Of a stretch of DNA of 64,000 nt, positions 16,589 through 25,497 are shown one piece after another. The notes below the pieces were generated by a model. That model saw only the letters and a program-made list of their open reading frames with translations. It searched no databases and was not told where the DNA came from. The translations under genes and the position numbers were made by a program. Numbering within the stretch: position 1 is the first letter of the stretch; every line of letters begins with the position of its first letter. The DNA comes from an uncultured Bacteroidia bacterium (GTDB lineage Bacteria; Bacteroidota; Bacteroidia; Bacteroidales; UBA932): assembly GCA_902768985.1 (NCBI GenBank), contig CACXNA010000001.1, forward strand, positions 1 to 64,000, given 5' to 3'.

Positions 16589-17671
16589 ATGGACATGAAG
16601 AAGCTATCCCTCATATTGGCGGTGGTTGCGCTCTGCCTGCCGGGCTGCAAAGACCCGCAGGGCGGCGGCCCGCAGGACGACAGCAAGCTGGCCTACACCC
16701 CGGAAGTCAATGCGGTGGAAGTCATCACGCTCAAGCGCCGGACTTTCCCGATGCAGCTGGTCGCGAACGGCAAGCTGAGCGCGGCCCAGCGGAGCGCGCT
16801 GTATTTCCGCGAGAGCGGGCAGATCGTCTCCGTGGGCGTGCAGAACGGCACGTCCGTGGCGAAGGGGGCCGTGCTGGCGCGGCTGGACGACAGCGAGCAA
16901 CGCTCGGCGCTGGAGAGTGCCCGGATTGAGCGGGAACGTACGCGGCTGGAGTACCTGGACGTGCTGGCCGGGCTGGGCTACGCTGTTGCCGATTCGGCTT
17001 CAGTGCCCGCCGAAGTGCGGGATCGGGCCGGAATACGATCCGGCTACAGTGCGGCCTGTAATACATACGAGAAGGCGCAGCGGGCGCTGGCGGGCACGGT
17101 GCTGTGCGCGCCCTTTGCGGGGCGGGTGGCCGACCTGCAGCTGAAACAGTGGGACCGCACGGGTTCTGAGCCGTTTTGTACCCTGATTGCCGACGGGACA
17201 TTGGACGTGACCTTTTCGGCGCTTGAGTCAGAGTATGCCTTTCTGGAGCGAGAGCAACGCGTGTCCGTGACGCCCTTCGGACAGGAGCGGAGTTTCTCCG
17301 GACGCATCAAAAGCATCAACCCCACCGTGGACCGCAACGGCCAGATTGCCGTCACGGCCACGATTCCCGGCGGAGCGGGACTGCTGGACGGGATGAACGT
17401 CCGCGTGGTGGTGGACAAGGACCTGCCGGCGCAGCTGGTGGTGCCGAAGAGCGCCGTGGTGATCCGCGACGGGCTGGAGGTGCTGTTCCGCTATGGCGAG
17501 GGAGACCGGGCCGAGTGGGTGTACGTCCACACGCTGAGCGCCAACAGCGATTCCTATGCGGTCACGGCCAACACGGACCGCGGTGCGACCCTGTCGGAGG
17601 GTGACCGCGTGATCGTGTCGGGCAACCTGAACCTCGCGGACGGCTCGCACGTCGTCCTGAAGGAAGAATAA
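16589..17671 (+). CDS. RND efflux periplasmic adaptor (HlyD/MFP) lipoprotein
   Basis: 360 aa lipoprotein (lipobox CLPGC). Order: short N-terminal strand, lipoyl-like half motif 'GQIVSVGVQNGTSVAKGAVLARLDDSEQ', helical hairpin, second lipoyl half 'GTVLCAPFAGRVADLQLKQWD', then a beta-barrel domain and a C-terminal domain ending 'LSEGDRVIVSGNLNLADGSHVV'. The adaptor bridges RND pumps to TolC. It starts 1 bp after the TolC gene and precedes the first RND pump by 4 bp. Confidence 0.85.
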   Translation: MDMKKLSLILAVVALCLPGCKDPQGGGPQDDSKLAYTPEVNAVEVITLKRRTFPMQLVANGKLSAAQRSALYFRESGQIVSVGVQNGTSVAKGAVLARLDDSEQRSALESARIERERTRLEYLDVLAGLGYAVADSASVPAEVRDRAGIRSGYSAACNTYEKAQRALAGTVLCAPFAGRVADLQLKQWDRTGSEPFCTLIADGTLDVTFSALESEYAFLEREQRVSVTPFGQERSFSGRIKSINPTVDRNGQIAVTATIPGGAGLLDGMNVRVVVDKDLPAQLVVPKSAVVIRDGLEVLFRYGEGDRAEWVYVHTLSANSDSYAVTANTDRGATLSEGDRVIVSGNLNLADGSHVVLKEE

Positions 17672-17675
17672 GGCC

Positions 17676-20600
17676 ATGCTGAACAAGCTTCTGGACCGTC
17701 CTGTCTCCGTCACGATGATCCTGCTGGTCTTCGTGGTGCTGGGCTTCGTGGGCATCGGGCGGCTGCCCGTGTCGCTGATCCCGGACGTGGACATCCCCTA
17801 CGTGACCGTGCAGGTGTCGGCGCCGGACCTGTCGGCGCGAGAGCTGGACGCCGCCGTGGTGAACCCCCTGCGGCAGAGCCTGGTGCAGATTGCGCACCTC
17901 AAGGACATCCGCAGCGAGGCGCGCGACGGCAGCGCCACGATGACGCTTTCCTTCGAGGAGGGGCGCGACATCGACTATTTCTACATCGAGGTCAACGAGA
18001 AGATCGACCGCGCGATGGGTTCGCTTCCGCGCATTGACCGGCCGAAGGTCTTCAAGGCGGCTGCTACAGACATCCCGGCTTTTTATGTCAACATCACGCT
18101 GCGCGACAGGGGCGGGGATTTCCTTCGGATGAGCGAATTCGCCCGCGACGTGATCGCGAAGCGCATCGAGCAGCTGCCGGAGGTGGCGATGGTGGACCTG
18201 AGCGGGACCGCGGAGCGCGAGATCCTGGTGGTACCGGATCCCGAGGCGCTCGCGCGGCTGGGCTTGACGATGGCCGCGTTCGAACGGGCGGTCTCGTCGG
18301 CCAACGTGACGCTGTCGAACCTGACGATCCGGGACGGGGAGTACCACTACAACGTCCGTTTCCGCTCCTTCGCCGCGTCGCGCGAGGATATCGCTGACGT
18401 GTGGCTGAAGGTGGGGGACCGGACGCTCCAGGTGAAGGATGTGGCATCCGTGACGGAGCGGGCGGCACCCCGCACGGGCCTCTCGCGCAGCGACGGGCAG
18501 GATGCCGTGTCGCTGGCCGTGATCAAGCAGAGCGAGTCCCGGATGGCCGCGCTCCGCAAAGGGATTTCCGAGCAGCTGGAAGCCTTCGGGCAGGATTATC
18601 CGCAGATGCGCTTCACGCTGACGCGCGACCAGACGGCGCTGCTGGACTATTCCATCCGCAACCTGCTGCTGAACATCCTTCTGGCCATCCTGCTGGATAT
18701 CGTGGTCATCTTCTTCTTCATGAAAGACCTGCGTTCGCCGCTGCTGGTGGCGCTGACGATTCCGGTGTCGCTGGTGGTGTCGTTCTTCGTATTCTATGCC
18801 ATCGGGCTGTCAATCAATATCATCTCCCTGTCCGGCCTGCTGCTTGGCGTGGGCATGATGGTGGACAACACCATCGTGCTGACGGACAACATCACCGCTC
18901 GCTGGCAGCGGGGTGAGGCTTTGCGCAGCGCTGTCGTGGAGGGTACGAAGGAAGTGCGCGGGGCGATGCTCTCGTCGGTGCTGACGACCTGTGCGGTGTT
19001 CATCCCGCTGATCTTCCTGAACGGCCTCGCGGGCCAGCTGTTTTATGACCAGGCCGTTGCCGTGACCACGGTCCTGTTGGTGTCGTACGCCGTGACGATG
19101 GTCGTGCTGCCGGTGTACTACTGGGCCATCTACAAGAAACTGCCGGCCTTCCGGCTGAACGCTTTCCTTTCGGGGATCCGCTTTGACGGGGCGATGCGCT
19201 GGTACGACCGCACGGTGGGCTGGCATCTGGGACACAAGTGGATCGCCTGGGCGCTGCCGCTGGGCTGCGCCGTGCTGGCTGCTGTGTGCGTGTGGGGGAT
19301 GCGCAAGGAGAAGCTGCCGCCGATTACTTATTCCGACGCTATCCTGCACGTGGATTGGAACGAGCATATTACGCTGGAGGAGAACCGCTCCAGGGTGATG
19401 GCGCTGGAGGCGGCGACCTCATCACACCCGGAGATTCCCGGTCAGACCGGGAATGACGAGGTGAGCACCACCGCCCTGGTGGGGGTGCCGCAGTTCGTGC
19501 TGGGGCACAGCGAGGACCAGTCGATGAGCGAGGCGTCGCTGTATGTCAGTTGCGGCTCGGCGCGGGAGCTGGCGGCCCTGCAGGAGCACCTTTCCGCGCT
19601 TGTGCGGGAACGCTGGCCCGCGGCCATCCAGGCGTGGGGAACGTCCGGCAACATCTTCGAGATGGTCTTCGCGGAGCGGGAGCCGCAGCTGCTTGTGCGC
19701 CTGCGTCCGACCGACGGTGGAGGAACCCTTTCCGTGGCGGGTGTCCGGGCGGCGCTCTCGGAAGTGCGGGCCGCCCTGCCGGGGGTCCAAATTGACGATA
19801 TCCCTTTGCAGCAAGACGTCCTGTACGTTTCCGATCCCGAACGGATGGCACTCTATGGGGTGAACTTCAGTGACCTGACGGGCGTGCTGCGCAATGCGCT
19901 GAACGGCAATGAACTGTTCGAAATCGTGCAGGGCGCGCGATCGGTGCCGGTGGTGCTGGGCACGGACACGGAGGAGCTCGCGCAGATCCTCGCCCGCGCC
20001 AGCGTGAGCGTGCCGGATGCGGCCGACCCGTCGCGGACGGTGGATATTCCTGCGTCGGCGCTGATGCGGCAGAGCTTCGAGCAGGACTTTAAGACGCTGG
20101 TCTCGGGCGATGACGGCAGCTATTATCCGCTGGCGCTGGACATTCCGGCGCGGGATGTCCCAGCCGCATTGACGGCTGTCCGGGGGGCCTTGCGCCGTAC
20201 GGGCGGCTTCGACGCCGCGTTCACCGGAGCTTGGTTTACGAACCGGGAGATGATCCGCGGGATGCTGCTGGTGCTGCTGGTGGCTCTGGCGCTGCTGCTG
20301 CTGATCCTCGCATCGCAGTTCGAGTCGCTGTTGCAGCCTTTCATCATCCTGTCGGAGGTGGTGATCGACATCGCCGTCTCGCTGGGGGCGCTGTGGCTGC
20401 TGGGGGTGAGTATCAACATCATGTCGCTGATTGGTCTCGTGGTGATCACCGGCATCGTGATCAACGACTCCATCCTCAAGATTGACACCATTAACCGCCT
20501 GGTGCGCGGCGGGATGGAGGTGGAAGCGGCCGTCCACGAGGCGGGCCACCGCCGGCTCAAGGCCATCCTGATGACCTCGTTAACCACGATCCTGGCCGTG

Positions 20601-20750
20601 GCGCCGTTCCTGTCGCGCGGAAATATGGGCGCCGATCTGCAGTACCCGATGGCCCTGGTGATCATCGTCGGAATGACGGCGGGCACGCTCGTGAGCCTCT
20701 TCTACGTGCCCACAGTGTATGCCGCCTTCTATCGGAAGCGGCGTATCTGA
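17676..20750 (+). CDS. RND efflux permease 1
   Basis: 1024 aa, full length for the AcrB/HAE family. N-terminal TM1 with 'RLPVSLIPDVDIPYVTVQVSAPDLS'-type start, porter domains, the TM4 region 'GLLLGVGMMVDNTIVLTDNI' and the C-terminal TM10-12 'IGLVVITGIVINDSILKIDTINR'. The acidic residues in TM4 expected for proton (or cation) coupling are visible (VDNTIV). One palindromic element (19431-19460) is inserted in frame in the periplasmic region. The stop overlaps the start of the second pump gene by one base. Confidence 0.88.
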   Translation: MLNKLLDRPVSVTMILLVFVVLGFVGIGRLPVSLIPDVDIPYVTVQVSAPDLSARELDAAVVNPLRQSLVQIAHLKDIRSEARDGSATMTLSFEEGRDIDYFYIEVNEKIDRAMGSLPRIDRPKVFKAAATDIPAFYVNITLRDRGGDFLRMSEFARDVIAKRIEQLPEVAMVDLSGTAEREILVVPDPEALARLGLTMAAFERAVSSANVTLSNLTIRDGEYHYNVRFRSFAASREDIADVWLKVGDRTLQVKDVASVTERAAPRTGLSRSDGQDAVSLAVIKQSESRMAALRKGISEQLEAFGQDYPQMRFTLTRDQTALLDYSIRNLLLNILLAILLDIVVIFFFMKDLRSPLLVALTIPVSLVVSFFVFYAIGLSINIISLSGLLLGVGMMVDNTIVLTDNITARWQRGEALRSAVVEGTKEVRGAMLSSVLTTCAVFIPLIFLNGLAGQLFYDQAVAVTTVLLVSYAVTMVVLPVYYWAIYKKLPAFRLNAFLSGIRFDGAMRWYDRTVGWHLGHKWIAWALPLGCAVLAAVCVWGMRKEKLPPITYSDAILHVDWNEHITLEENRSRVMALEAATSSHPEIPGQTGNDEVSTTALVGVPQFVLGHSEDQSMSEASLYVSCGSARELAALQEHLSALVRERWPAAIQAWGTSGNIFEMVFAEREPQLLVRLRPTDGGGTLSVAGVRAALSEVRAALPGVQIDDIPLQQDVLYVSDPERMALYGVNFSDLTGVLRNALNGNELFEIVQGARSVPVVLGTDTEELAQILARASVSVPDAADPSRTVDIPASALMRQSFEQDFKTLVSGDDGSYYPLALDIPARDVPAALTAVRGALRRTGGFDAAFTGAWFTNREMIRGMLLVLLVALALLLLILASQFESLLQPFIILSEVVIDIAVSLGALWLLGVSINIMSLIGLVVITGIVINDSILKIDTINRLVRGGMEVEAAVHEAGHRRLKAILMTSLTTILAVAPFLSRGNMGADLQYPMALVIIVGMTAGTLVSLFYVPTVYAAFYRKRRI
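19431..19460 (+). repeat. in-frame palindromic element inside RND permease 1
   Basis: GAGATTCCCGGTCAGACCGG followed by GAATGACGAG. The palindromic core is CCCGGTCAGACCGGG. It is read in a different frame from the one at 11761, which argues for selection only on keeping the frame open. Confidence 0.75.
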
Positions 20751-23700
20751 TGGCGGAGCGCAGGCGCATATCGTCCTTCTCGGTCCTGCTGCTGATGGCG
20801 GTGGCGGCCGTGGTGGGCATTGCCTGCTTCCCGCGCCTGAAGGTGCAGTACAATCCCACGGCCGCCACGCGGAACATCTCCGTGAGCTACCAGTATCCCG
20901 GTGCTTCGGCGCGCATCGTGGAAGCGGAAGTGACGGCGCCGCTGGAAGGCGTGCTCTCGACGATCCGCGCCTGTTCGGGCGTGAGCAGCGTCTCGCGCGA
21001 CGGCAGCGGCTCCATCTCGATGACGGTGGGACGGCGCGCGGACCTGGAGGCCGTGCGTTTCGAGGTAGCCTCGCAGATCCGCAACATCTATTCGAAACTC
21101 CCAGCGGGCTGCACCTACCCGTCGATTTCGCTCAATGCCCGCGGCGAGAAGACGCAGACCGCCATCAGTTACAGCATCCGCAGCGCCCTGCCCTCTCAGG
21201 AGATTGCGTCTTTCGTGGAGCGGGAGCTGCTCTATCCGCTGTCCACGGTGGAGGGGGTGGGCAGCGTGGACTTCTACGGGCAGACGCCTTTCGAGTGGGT
21301 GATTATCTTCGACGCGCCGCGCTGCGAGGCCCTGGGCATTACGGCGGCGAATATCCGCTCAGCGCTGTCGGACTACTATGCAGAGGAGATCGTGGGGATG
21401 ACGCAGGCGGGCGGGCAGGCCTGGGGGGTCAGGTTGCGGAACCAGCGAGCTGGTTTTGGGTCGATTCCCGTGAAGCGGGTGGGGGAGCGGGTGGTGCATC
21501 TGGAGGAGATCGCCTCGTGGCGCTATCAGGAGGCGCTGCCGAATTCGTACTACCGCGTGAACGGGCTGAACGTGCTGACGCTGTCGGTGGTGGTGAGCTC
21601 CGATGCCAACCTGCTCGGGGTGGTGCAGGCGGTGAAGGACCGGATGGCGGAACTGCAGGCCGGTTTCCCGGAGGAGATCGGTGTCTCGGTGAGCTACGAC
21701 TACTCCGAATATATCTCCGATGAGCTGGACAAGATCTATTTCCGGACGGCGCTCTGCCTGCTGATTCTGCTGGTCTTCGTGTTTGTCATGGCGCGTTCGT
21801 GGCGCTATATGCTGGTCATCGCCGTTACGCTGGCGGTGAACCTGCTGGTCTCGGTGGCGCTGTATTTCTTCCTGGGGCTGCAGATCCACATCTATACCCT
21901 CGCGGGAGTGACGGTGTCGCTGGGTATCATCATCGACAACAGCATCGTGATGATCGACCATTATGCCCGCTGCGGGGACCGGAAAGTGTTCCCTTCGCTG
22001 CTCTGCGCCGTGCTGACCACGGTGGCTGCGCTGCTGGTGATCCTGTTGATGCCGGAGCAGGAGAAGGCCAACCTGACGGACTTTACCTGGGTGATCGTGA
22101 TCAACCTCTGCGTGTCGCTGGCCGTGGCCTACCTATTCGTGCCGGCGCTGCTGGATTACTTTCCCGTGGCGGTGCGGATGCCCCGTCCGAAGCGTTTGAG
22201 GCGCCTGGCGCGCCGCCGCGCCGCCTACGGGCGCTATATCCGCTGGGGCGTACGGCACCGCTGGGTGTACTGGGTGGCGCTGGTCGTGCTGTTCGGCATC
22301 CCCACTTGCCTGCTGCCGGCGAAGTTCGGGCAGGAAGGGCGGGAGCCGAAGCACTATGAGGCGGTGTTGAACAAGATCGTGGGCTGGCGGCCCTACGCCG
22401 ACAACAAAAGCACCATAGATAAGATACTGGGGTCGAGTTTCGGCTTGTTTAATAAGGCGATGGCGCGCTCCGATTTCTACCGCGAGCCGGCCCGGCCGCA
22501 ACTTTATGTGCGGGCCGGAATGCCAGAAGGCTGCACTGTGCAGCAGTTGGACGAGGTGATGCGCAGCATGGAGAACTACCTGGCGCATTTCGAAGAGGTT
22601 GATGTATTCGAAACCCGGATCAGGAGTTATGACAACGGCACGATTACGGTGTGGTTCAAGCCGGAGTTTGAGGGGACCTGGCTGCCCTCGCGCATCAAGG
22701 GCGACGTGATCTCAATGGCTACGAATTTCGGCGGGGCCAACTGGAGCGTGTCCGGCATTGATGACAGCTATTTCAATAACAATATCGTTACCGATTCGCG
22801 CTCGTACAGCATCTCCCTGACGGGCTATAATGCCGATGAACTGAACGCTTACGGCGAGCGCTTGGTCGAGTACCTGTCGGAGAACCGCCGCGTGTCCGGA
22901 CCCGAGATCTGGGGCGTGGGCTGGAATGACCGGCCCCGCACGGAGTTCAACCTGCGTTATGATTTCGAGGCACTGAGCGGCCGCGGCATCAGTCCGTATG
23001 CCTATTATTCTGCGCTGCAGTCTCCGCTCTACGACGCGTCGGTGCTGCGTCTTCCGTACGGTGGGGAATACGTGAATGTGCGGCTGGTGTCGTCGGACAA
23101 GGATGTGCTGGACCTCTGGCACGTGAACAATAGCGCCGTGGCGGTGGACACGGATCGGAAGATGAAGCTTTCGGAAGTCGGAAGCATCTCCAAAGACCGA
23201 ACGGGCTTGCCAATCCAAAAGGAGGATCAGTCGTACCGGATCACGGTGCGTTTCAATTTCATCGGATCCATCCAGCTGGCGGACAAGGTGATGAAGGAGG
23301 CGGTGGACTGGATGAACGGGAGCGTGCTGCCTCTGGGCTTCCGGGCCAGCGATGATCGGGGCGGATGGTACTATGACCACAAGGAGAAGTACGCTTGGCT
23401 GATCCTGCTGGTGATTGCAATTATCTTCGTGATCTGTGCCGTCCACTTTAATTCCTTGCGGCTTCCGCTTGCGATTATCCTGATGATTCCGCTGTCATTC
23501 GTGGGCCTGTTCCTGGCCTTTGGCGTGAGTGATTTTACCTTCGACAAAGGCGGCTTCGCGGCGTTCGTGATGCTGTCCGGCATCACGGTCAATGCCGGAA
23601 TCTATCTCATCTCGGAGTGGTTGTCGTGCTGTTCCTACCTCCACGCCTTCTCCCGCAAGATCCGGCCCATCTCGCTGACCATCCTTTCCACGGTACTGGG

Positions 23701-23839
23701 CCTGATTCCATTCCTGTTTGACGGCCCCGGGGAGGTGTTTTGGTTTGCTTTCGCCGTAGGTACCATCGCCGGACTTGTGTTTTCCGTGCTGGCGTTACTG
23801 CTATGGCTGCCGGTGGAAGCAAAAATAATCATTACATAA
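20750..23839 (+). CDS. RND efflux permease 2
   Basis: 1029 aa, a second complete AcrB-type pump directly coupled to the first, so the pair may form a heteromeric pump. Typical segments: 'RLKVQYNPTAATRNISVSYQYPGAS' near the start, 'GVTVSLGIIIDNSIVMIDHY' in TM4, 'VMLSGITVNAGIYLISEW' near TM10-11. The C-terminus is unusual: after WLPV it ends EAKIIIT, whereas a duplicated copy of the same 3' end at 27009 ends WLPVGK then stop. The end of this gene seems to have been replaced when the fourth cassette was inserted. Confidence 0.88.
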   Translation: MAERRRISSFSVLLLMAVAAVVGIACFPRLKVQYNPTAATRNISVSYQYPGASARIVEAEVTAPLEGVLSTIRACSGVSSVSRDGSGSISMTVGRRADLEAVRFEVASQIRNIYSKLPAGCTYPSISLNARGEKTQTAISYSIRSALPSQEIASFVERELLYPLSTVEGVGSVDFYGQTPFEWVIIFDAPRCEALGITAANIRSALSDYYAEEIVGMTQAGGQAWGVRLRNQRAGFGSIPVKRVGERVVHLEEIASWRYQEALPNSYYRVNGLNVLTLSVVVSSDANLLGVVQAVKDRMAELQAGFPEEIGVSVSYDYSEYISDELDKIYFRTALCLLILLVFVFVMARSWRYMLVIAVTLAVNLLVSVALYFFLGLQIHIYTLAGVTVSLGIIIDNSIVMIDHYARCGDRKVFPSLLCAVLTTVAALLVILLMPEQEKANLTDFTWVIVINLCVSLAVAYLFVPALLDYFPVAVRMPRPKRLRRLARRRAAYGRYIRWGVRHRWVYWVALVVLFGIPTCLLPAKFGQEGREPKHYEAVLNKIVGWRPYADNKSTIDKILGSSFGLFNKAMARSDFYREPARPQLYVRAGMPEGCTVQQLDEVMRSMENYLAHFEEVDVFETRIRSYDNGTITVWFKPEFEGTWLPSRIKGDVISMATNFGGANWSVSGIDDSYFNNNIVTDSRSYSISLTGYNADELNAYGERLVEYLSENRRVSGPEIWGVGWNDRPRTEFNLRYDFEALSGRGISPYAYYSALQSPLYDASVLRLPYGGEYVNVRLVSSDKDVLDLWHVNNSAVAVDTDRKMKLSEVGSISKDRTGLPIQKEDQSYRITVRFNFIGSIQLADKVMKEAVDWMNGSVLPLGFRASDDRGGWYYDHKEKYAWLILLVIAIIFVICAVHFNSLRLPLAIILMIPLSFVGLFLAFGVSDFTFDKGGFAAFVMLSGITVNAGIYLISEWLSCCSYLHAFSRKIRPISLTILSTVLGLIPFLFDGPGEVFWFAFAVGTIAGLVFSVLALLLWLPVEAKIIIT
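23752..23816 (+). repeat. 65-bp direct repeat, left copy (3' end of RND permease 2)
   Basis: Identical to 27009-27073 except one synonymous T/C difference at 23775 (GGACTTGTG versus GGACTCGTG). The two copies bracket the fourth cassette. Confidence 0.9.
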
Positions 23840-23969
23840 GCATCTGACAGAACTTGATGGGATAGGTTTGTAATGTGCTGCAAATCTGCGGCTTGCGTGA
23901 GTTTGGATCGAAGAAGTGTGCGGCTGTAATTAATCACACTTTTTACAGTCTTGTAAAATGTTAACTATT

Positions 23970-24000
23970 AAATCATTACGAAGGTGCTCTGTAATGATTT
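23970..24000 (+). promoter_or_regulatory. hairpin operator AAATCATTAC-N11-GTAATGATTT (cassette 4)
   Basis: Exact copy of both arms of the element at 3666-3696 with the same loop length (11 nt) and a different loop sequence, followed by a run of Ts. Conserved arms with a variable loop argue for a structured or protein-bound site. Confidence 0.75.
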
Positions 24001-24014
24001 TTTTTATCTGTAGG

Positions 24015-24045
24015 TTGGAATTGTAATACATTTCTTTTTACTTTG
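24015..24045 (+). promoter_or_regulatory. promoter region of cassette 4
   Basis: The stretch TTGGAATTGT (24016-24025) is shared with cassette 1 (TTGGAATTGT at 3711-3720), and TTACTTTG (24038-24045) is a near match to the -7 box in the same relative place. The ATG at 24104 follows. Confidence 0.55.
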
Positions 24046-24103
24046 CTTTTGAAACTCCAATAGTAAACTAATATTGAAGCGATATTCCTGTTATTAAAGT
24101 AAT

Positions 24104-24376
24104 ATGAAAAAAGTATTAATCACATTTTTTGTTTTTATCTGTTTCATTGGTGGTGCGTTTTTTATTCGTTCGCTTGTAAACCCCCAGACATTTTCCGCTA
24201 TAGCTATCGAATCATTGGCTGACGATGAGAGCGAACCGGATTGGGGCGATCATTGCCGGTGCAAATATGGGTGGTGCAAATCCGGAAACGCATTTAGTTT
24301 TAGGAAATGGTGCTTTGGCCCTCAGCCAGGAACTATCAGCGACTGTTCTTTGTACAATGACGGATGCGACGCTTAG
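24104..24376 (+). CDS. NVEAL-like secreted Cys-rich peptide, copy 4
   Basis: 90 aa. Signal-like hydrophobic segment at residues 4-24, then the NVEAL-type motif as AIAIESLADDES. The mature part has six cysteines (HCRCKYGWCK, WCFG, DCSLYNDGCDA) and would be well suited to disulfide bonding. Its last 13 bases overlap the start of the next lipoprotein gene. First gene after the operator and promoter of cassette 4. Confidence 0.75.
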   Translation: MKKVLITFFVFICFIGGAFFIRSLVNPQTFSAIAIESLADDESEPDWGDHCRCKYGWCKSGNAFSFRKWCFGPQPGTISDCSLYNDGCDA

Positions 24377-25497
24377 TAGATTATTTTAACGTACTTGTTG
24401 TCTGTTTTGCTTTATTGCTTATAGGTACATCTTGCTCCCATGCTCAATCAGAACTCCGTCAAGTTCGCATTATAGCAAAGGCTTTTCATGAAAGACGTCT
24501 GGCGTCTTTCATAGCGCCTTTTCAATATACCAGAGTTGTTAAGAGCTCGGGGAAGTGTATTCATTTTCAGGCCATAAGCGGATTCTCAGAAGTCGATGGA
24601 CAGAACCATGCGACATTCTATTCGACTGATGTGCTGATTTCGGGATTGCATAATCCTGAAGATGGGAAGGAGATGAGCCCGTGGCGGGTTATTCCTTCTA
24701 CAAAACGATCATCTCTTAAAAGTTATTTTGTGGGCTATGATAATTATGTCCGGCCACAATTATGGGATCGTTTGTATATACTGGAAAACTATTCTCCACT
24801 TCATCCGAGGCGGACAAAAATGTATTCGTACTCCATCCGTGACACCGTGTTACAGCGGGGAGAACAAGGGCATATAATTATTTTTCAATCAAAGAATGAA
24901 AAAAAAAGCAGAATAATAGGGAAGGGATATATTATCGTGGATCAGGAATGGAACCCAATTCGGATTACTGTTTCTGATGCGATATTGTTTGTCGGTGGAC
25001 GACAGGATGATTCGATGCCCACGTTGATTTCGCCGTATCAATTATCGTTTGATTATCAATCATTCGAAGGTTTTTTATACGTCTCCCGTGCCACTTTGTC
25101 TGTAAAATGGGTAATCCCAAATGATTCCAATGCTATATGTTGGTGCATTGAAGGCAATCCGGTAGGTAATCCCTTCATGCACAAAATAGAAACAGAGACA
25201 GAGTTATTGTTTGGTTCTCCTAATTTCTCCTTTAGTGTGGTTAAAGAATTAAGGAAGTATCCCGTTTTACAGAATTTTACATATTACACAGACACGGTTA
25301 ATATTGCAAAATGGCGTTCTCGGGTAGGAGCTAGCCTTGATATCTGGATGCAAGATCTTTCGTATAATGATGAAGAACTTGAAAAGCAAACTCGAGAAAT
25401 CTGTACTCGATATAAACAACAATTCGAAAAGGCCACTGGGCAGAATTATGAGCATCTCTATAAGAAAATGGAACTGGCACAATCAGTTTTATTTTAG
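24364..25497 (+). CDS. uncharacterised lipoprotein in cassette 4
   Basis: 377 aa, lipobox-like IGTSC near residue 24. The body is beta-rich with no motif I can assign: it lacks the propeller signature and a CxxC pair. It has aromatic-rich strands (RVVKSSGKCIHFQAISGF; SYFVGYDNYVRPQLWD) and a helical charged C-terminus. It takes the place directly after the peptide where the other cassettes have a propeller protein, and overlaps both neighbours, so co-expression is very likely. Confidence 0.6.
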   Translation: MRRLVDYFNVLVVCFALLLIGTSCSHAQSELRQVRIIAKAFHERRLASFIAPFQYTRVVKSSGKCIHFQAISGFSEVDGQNHATFYSTDVLISGLHNPEDGKEMSPWRVIPSTKRSSLKSYFVGYDNYVRPQLWDRLYILENYSPLHPRRTKMYSYSIRDTVLQRGEQGHIIIFQSKNEKKSRIIGKGYIIVDQEWNPIRITVSDAILFVGGRQDDSMPTLISPYQLSFDYQSFEGFLYVSRATLSVKWVIPNDSNAICWCIEGNPVGNPFMHKIETETELLFGSPNFSFSVVKELRKYPVLQNFTYYTDTVNIAKWRSRVGASLDIWMQDLSYNDEELEKQTREICTRYKQQFEKATGQNYEHLYKKMELAQSVLF

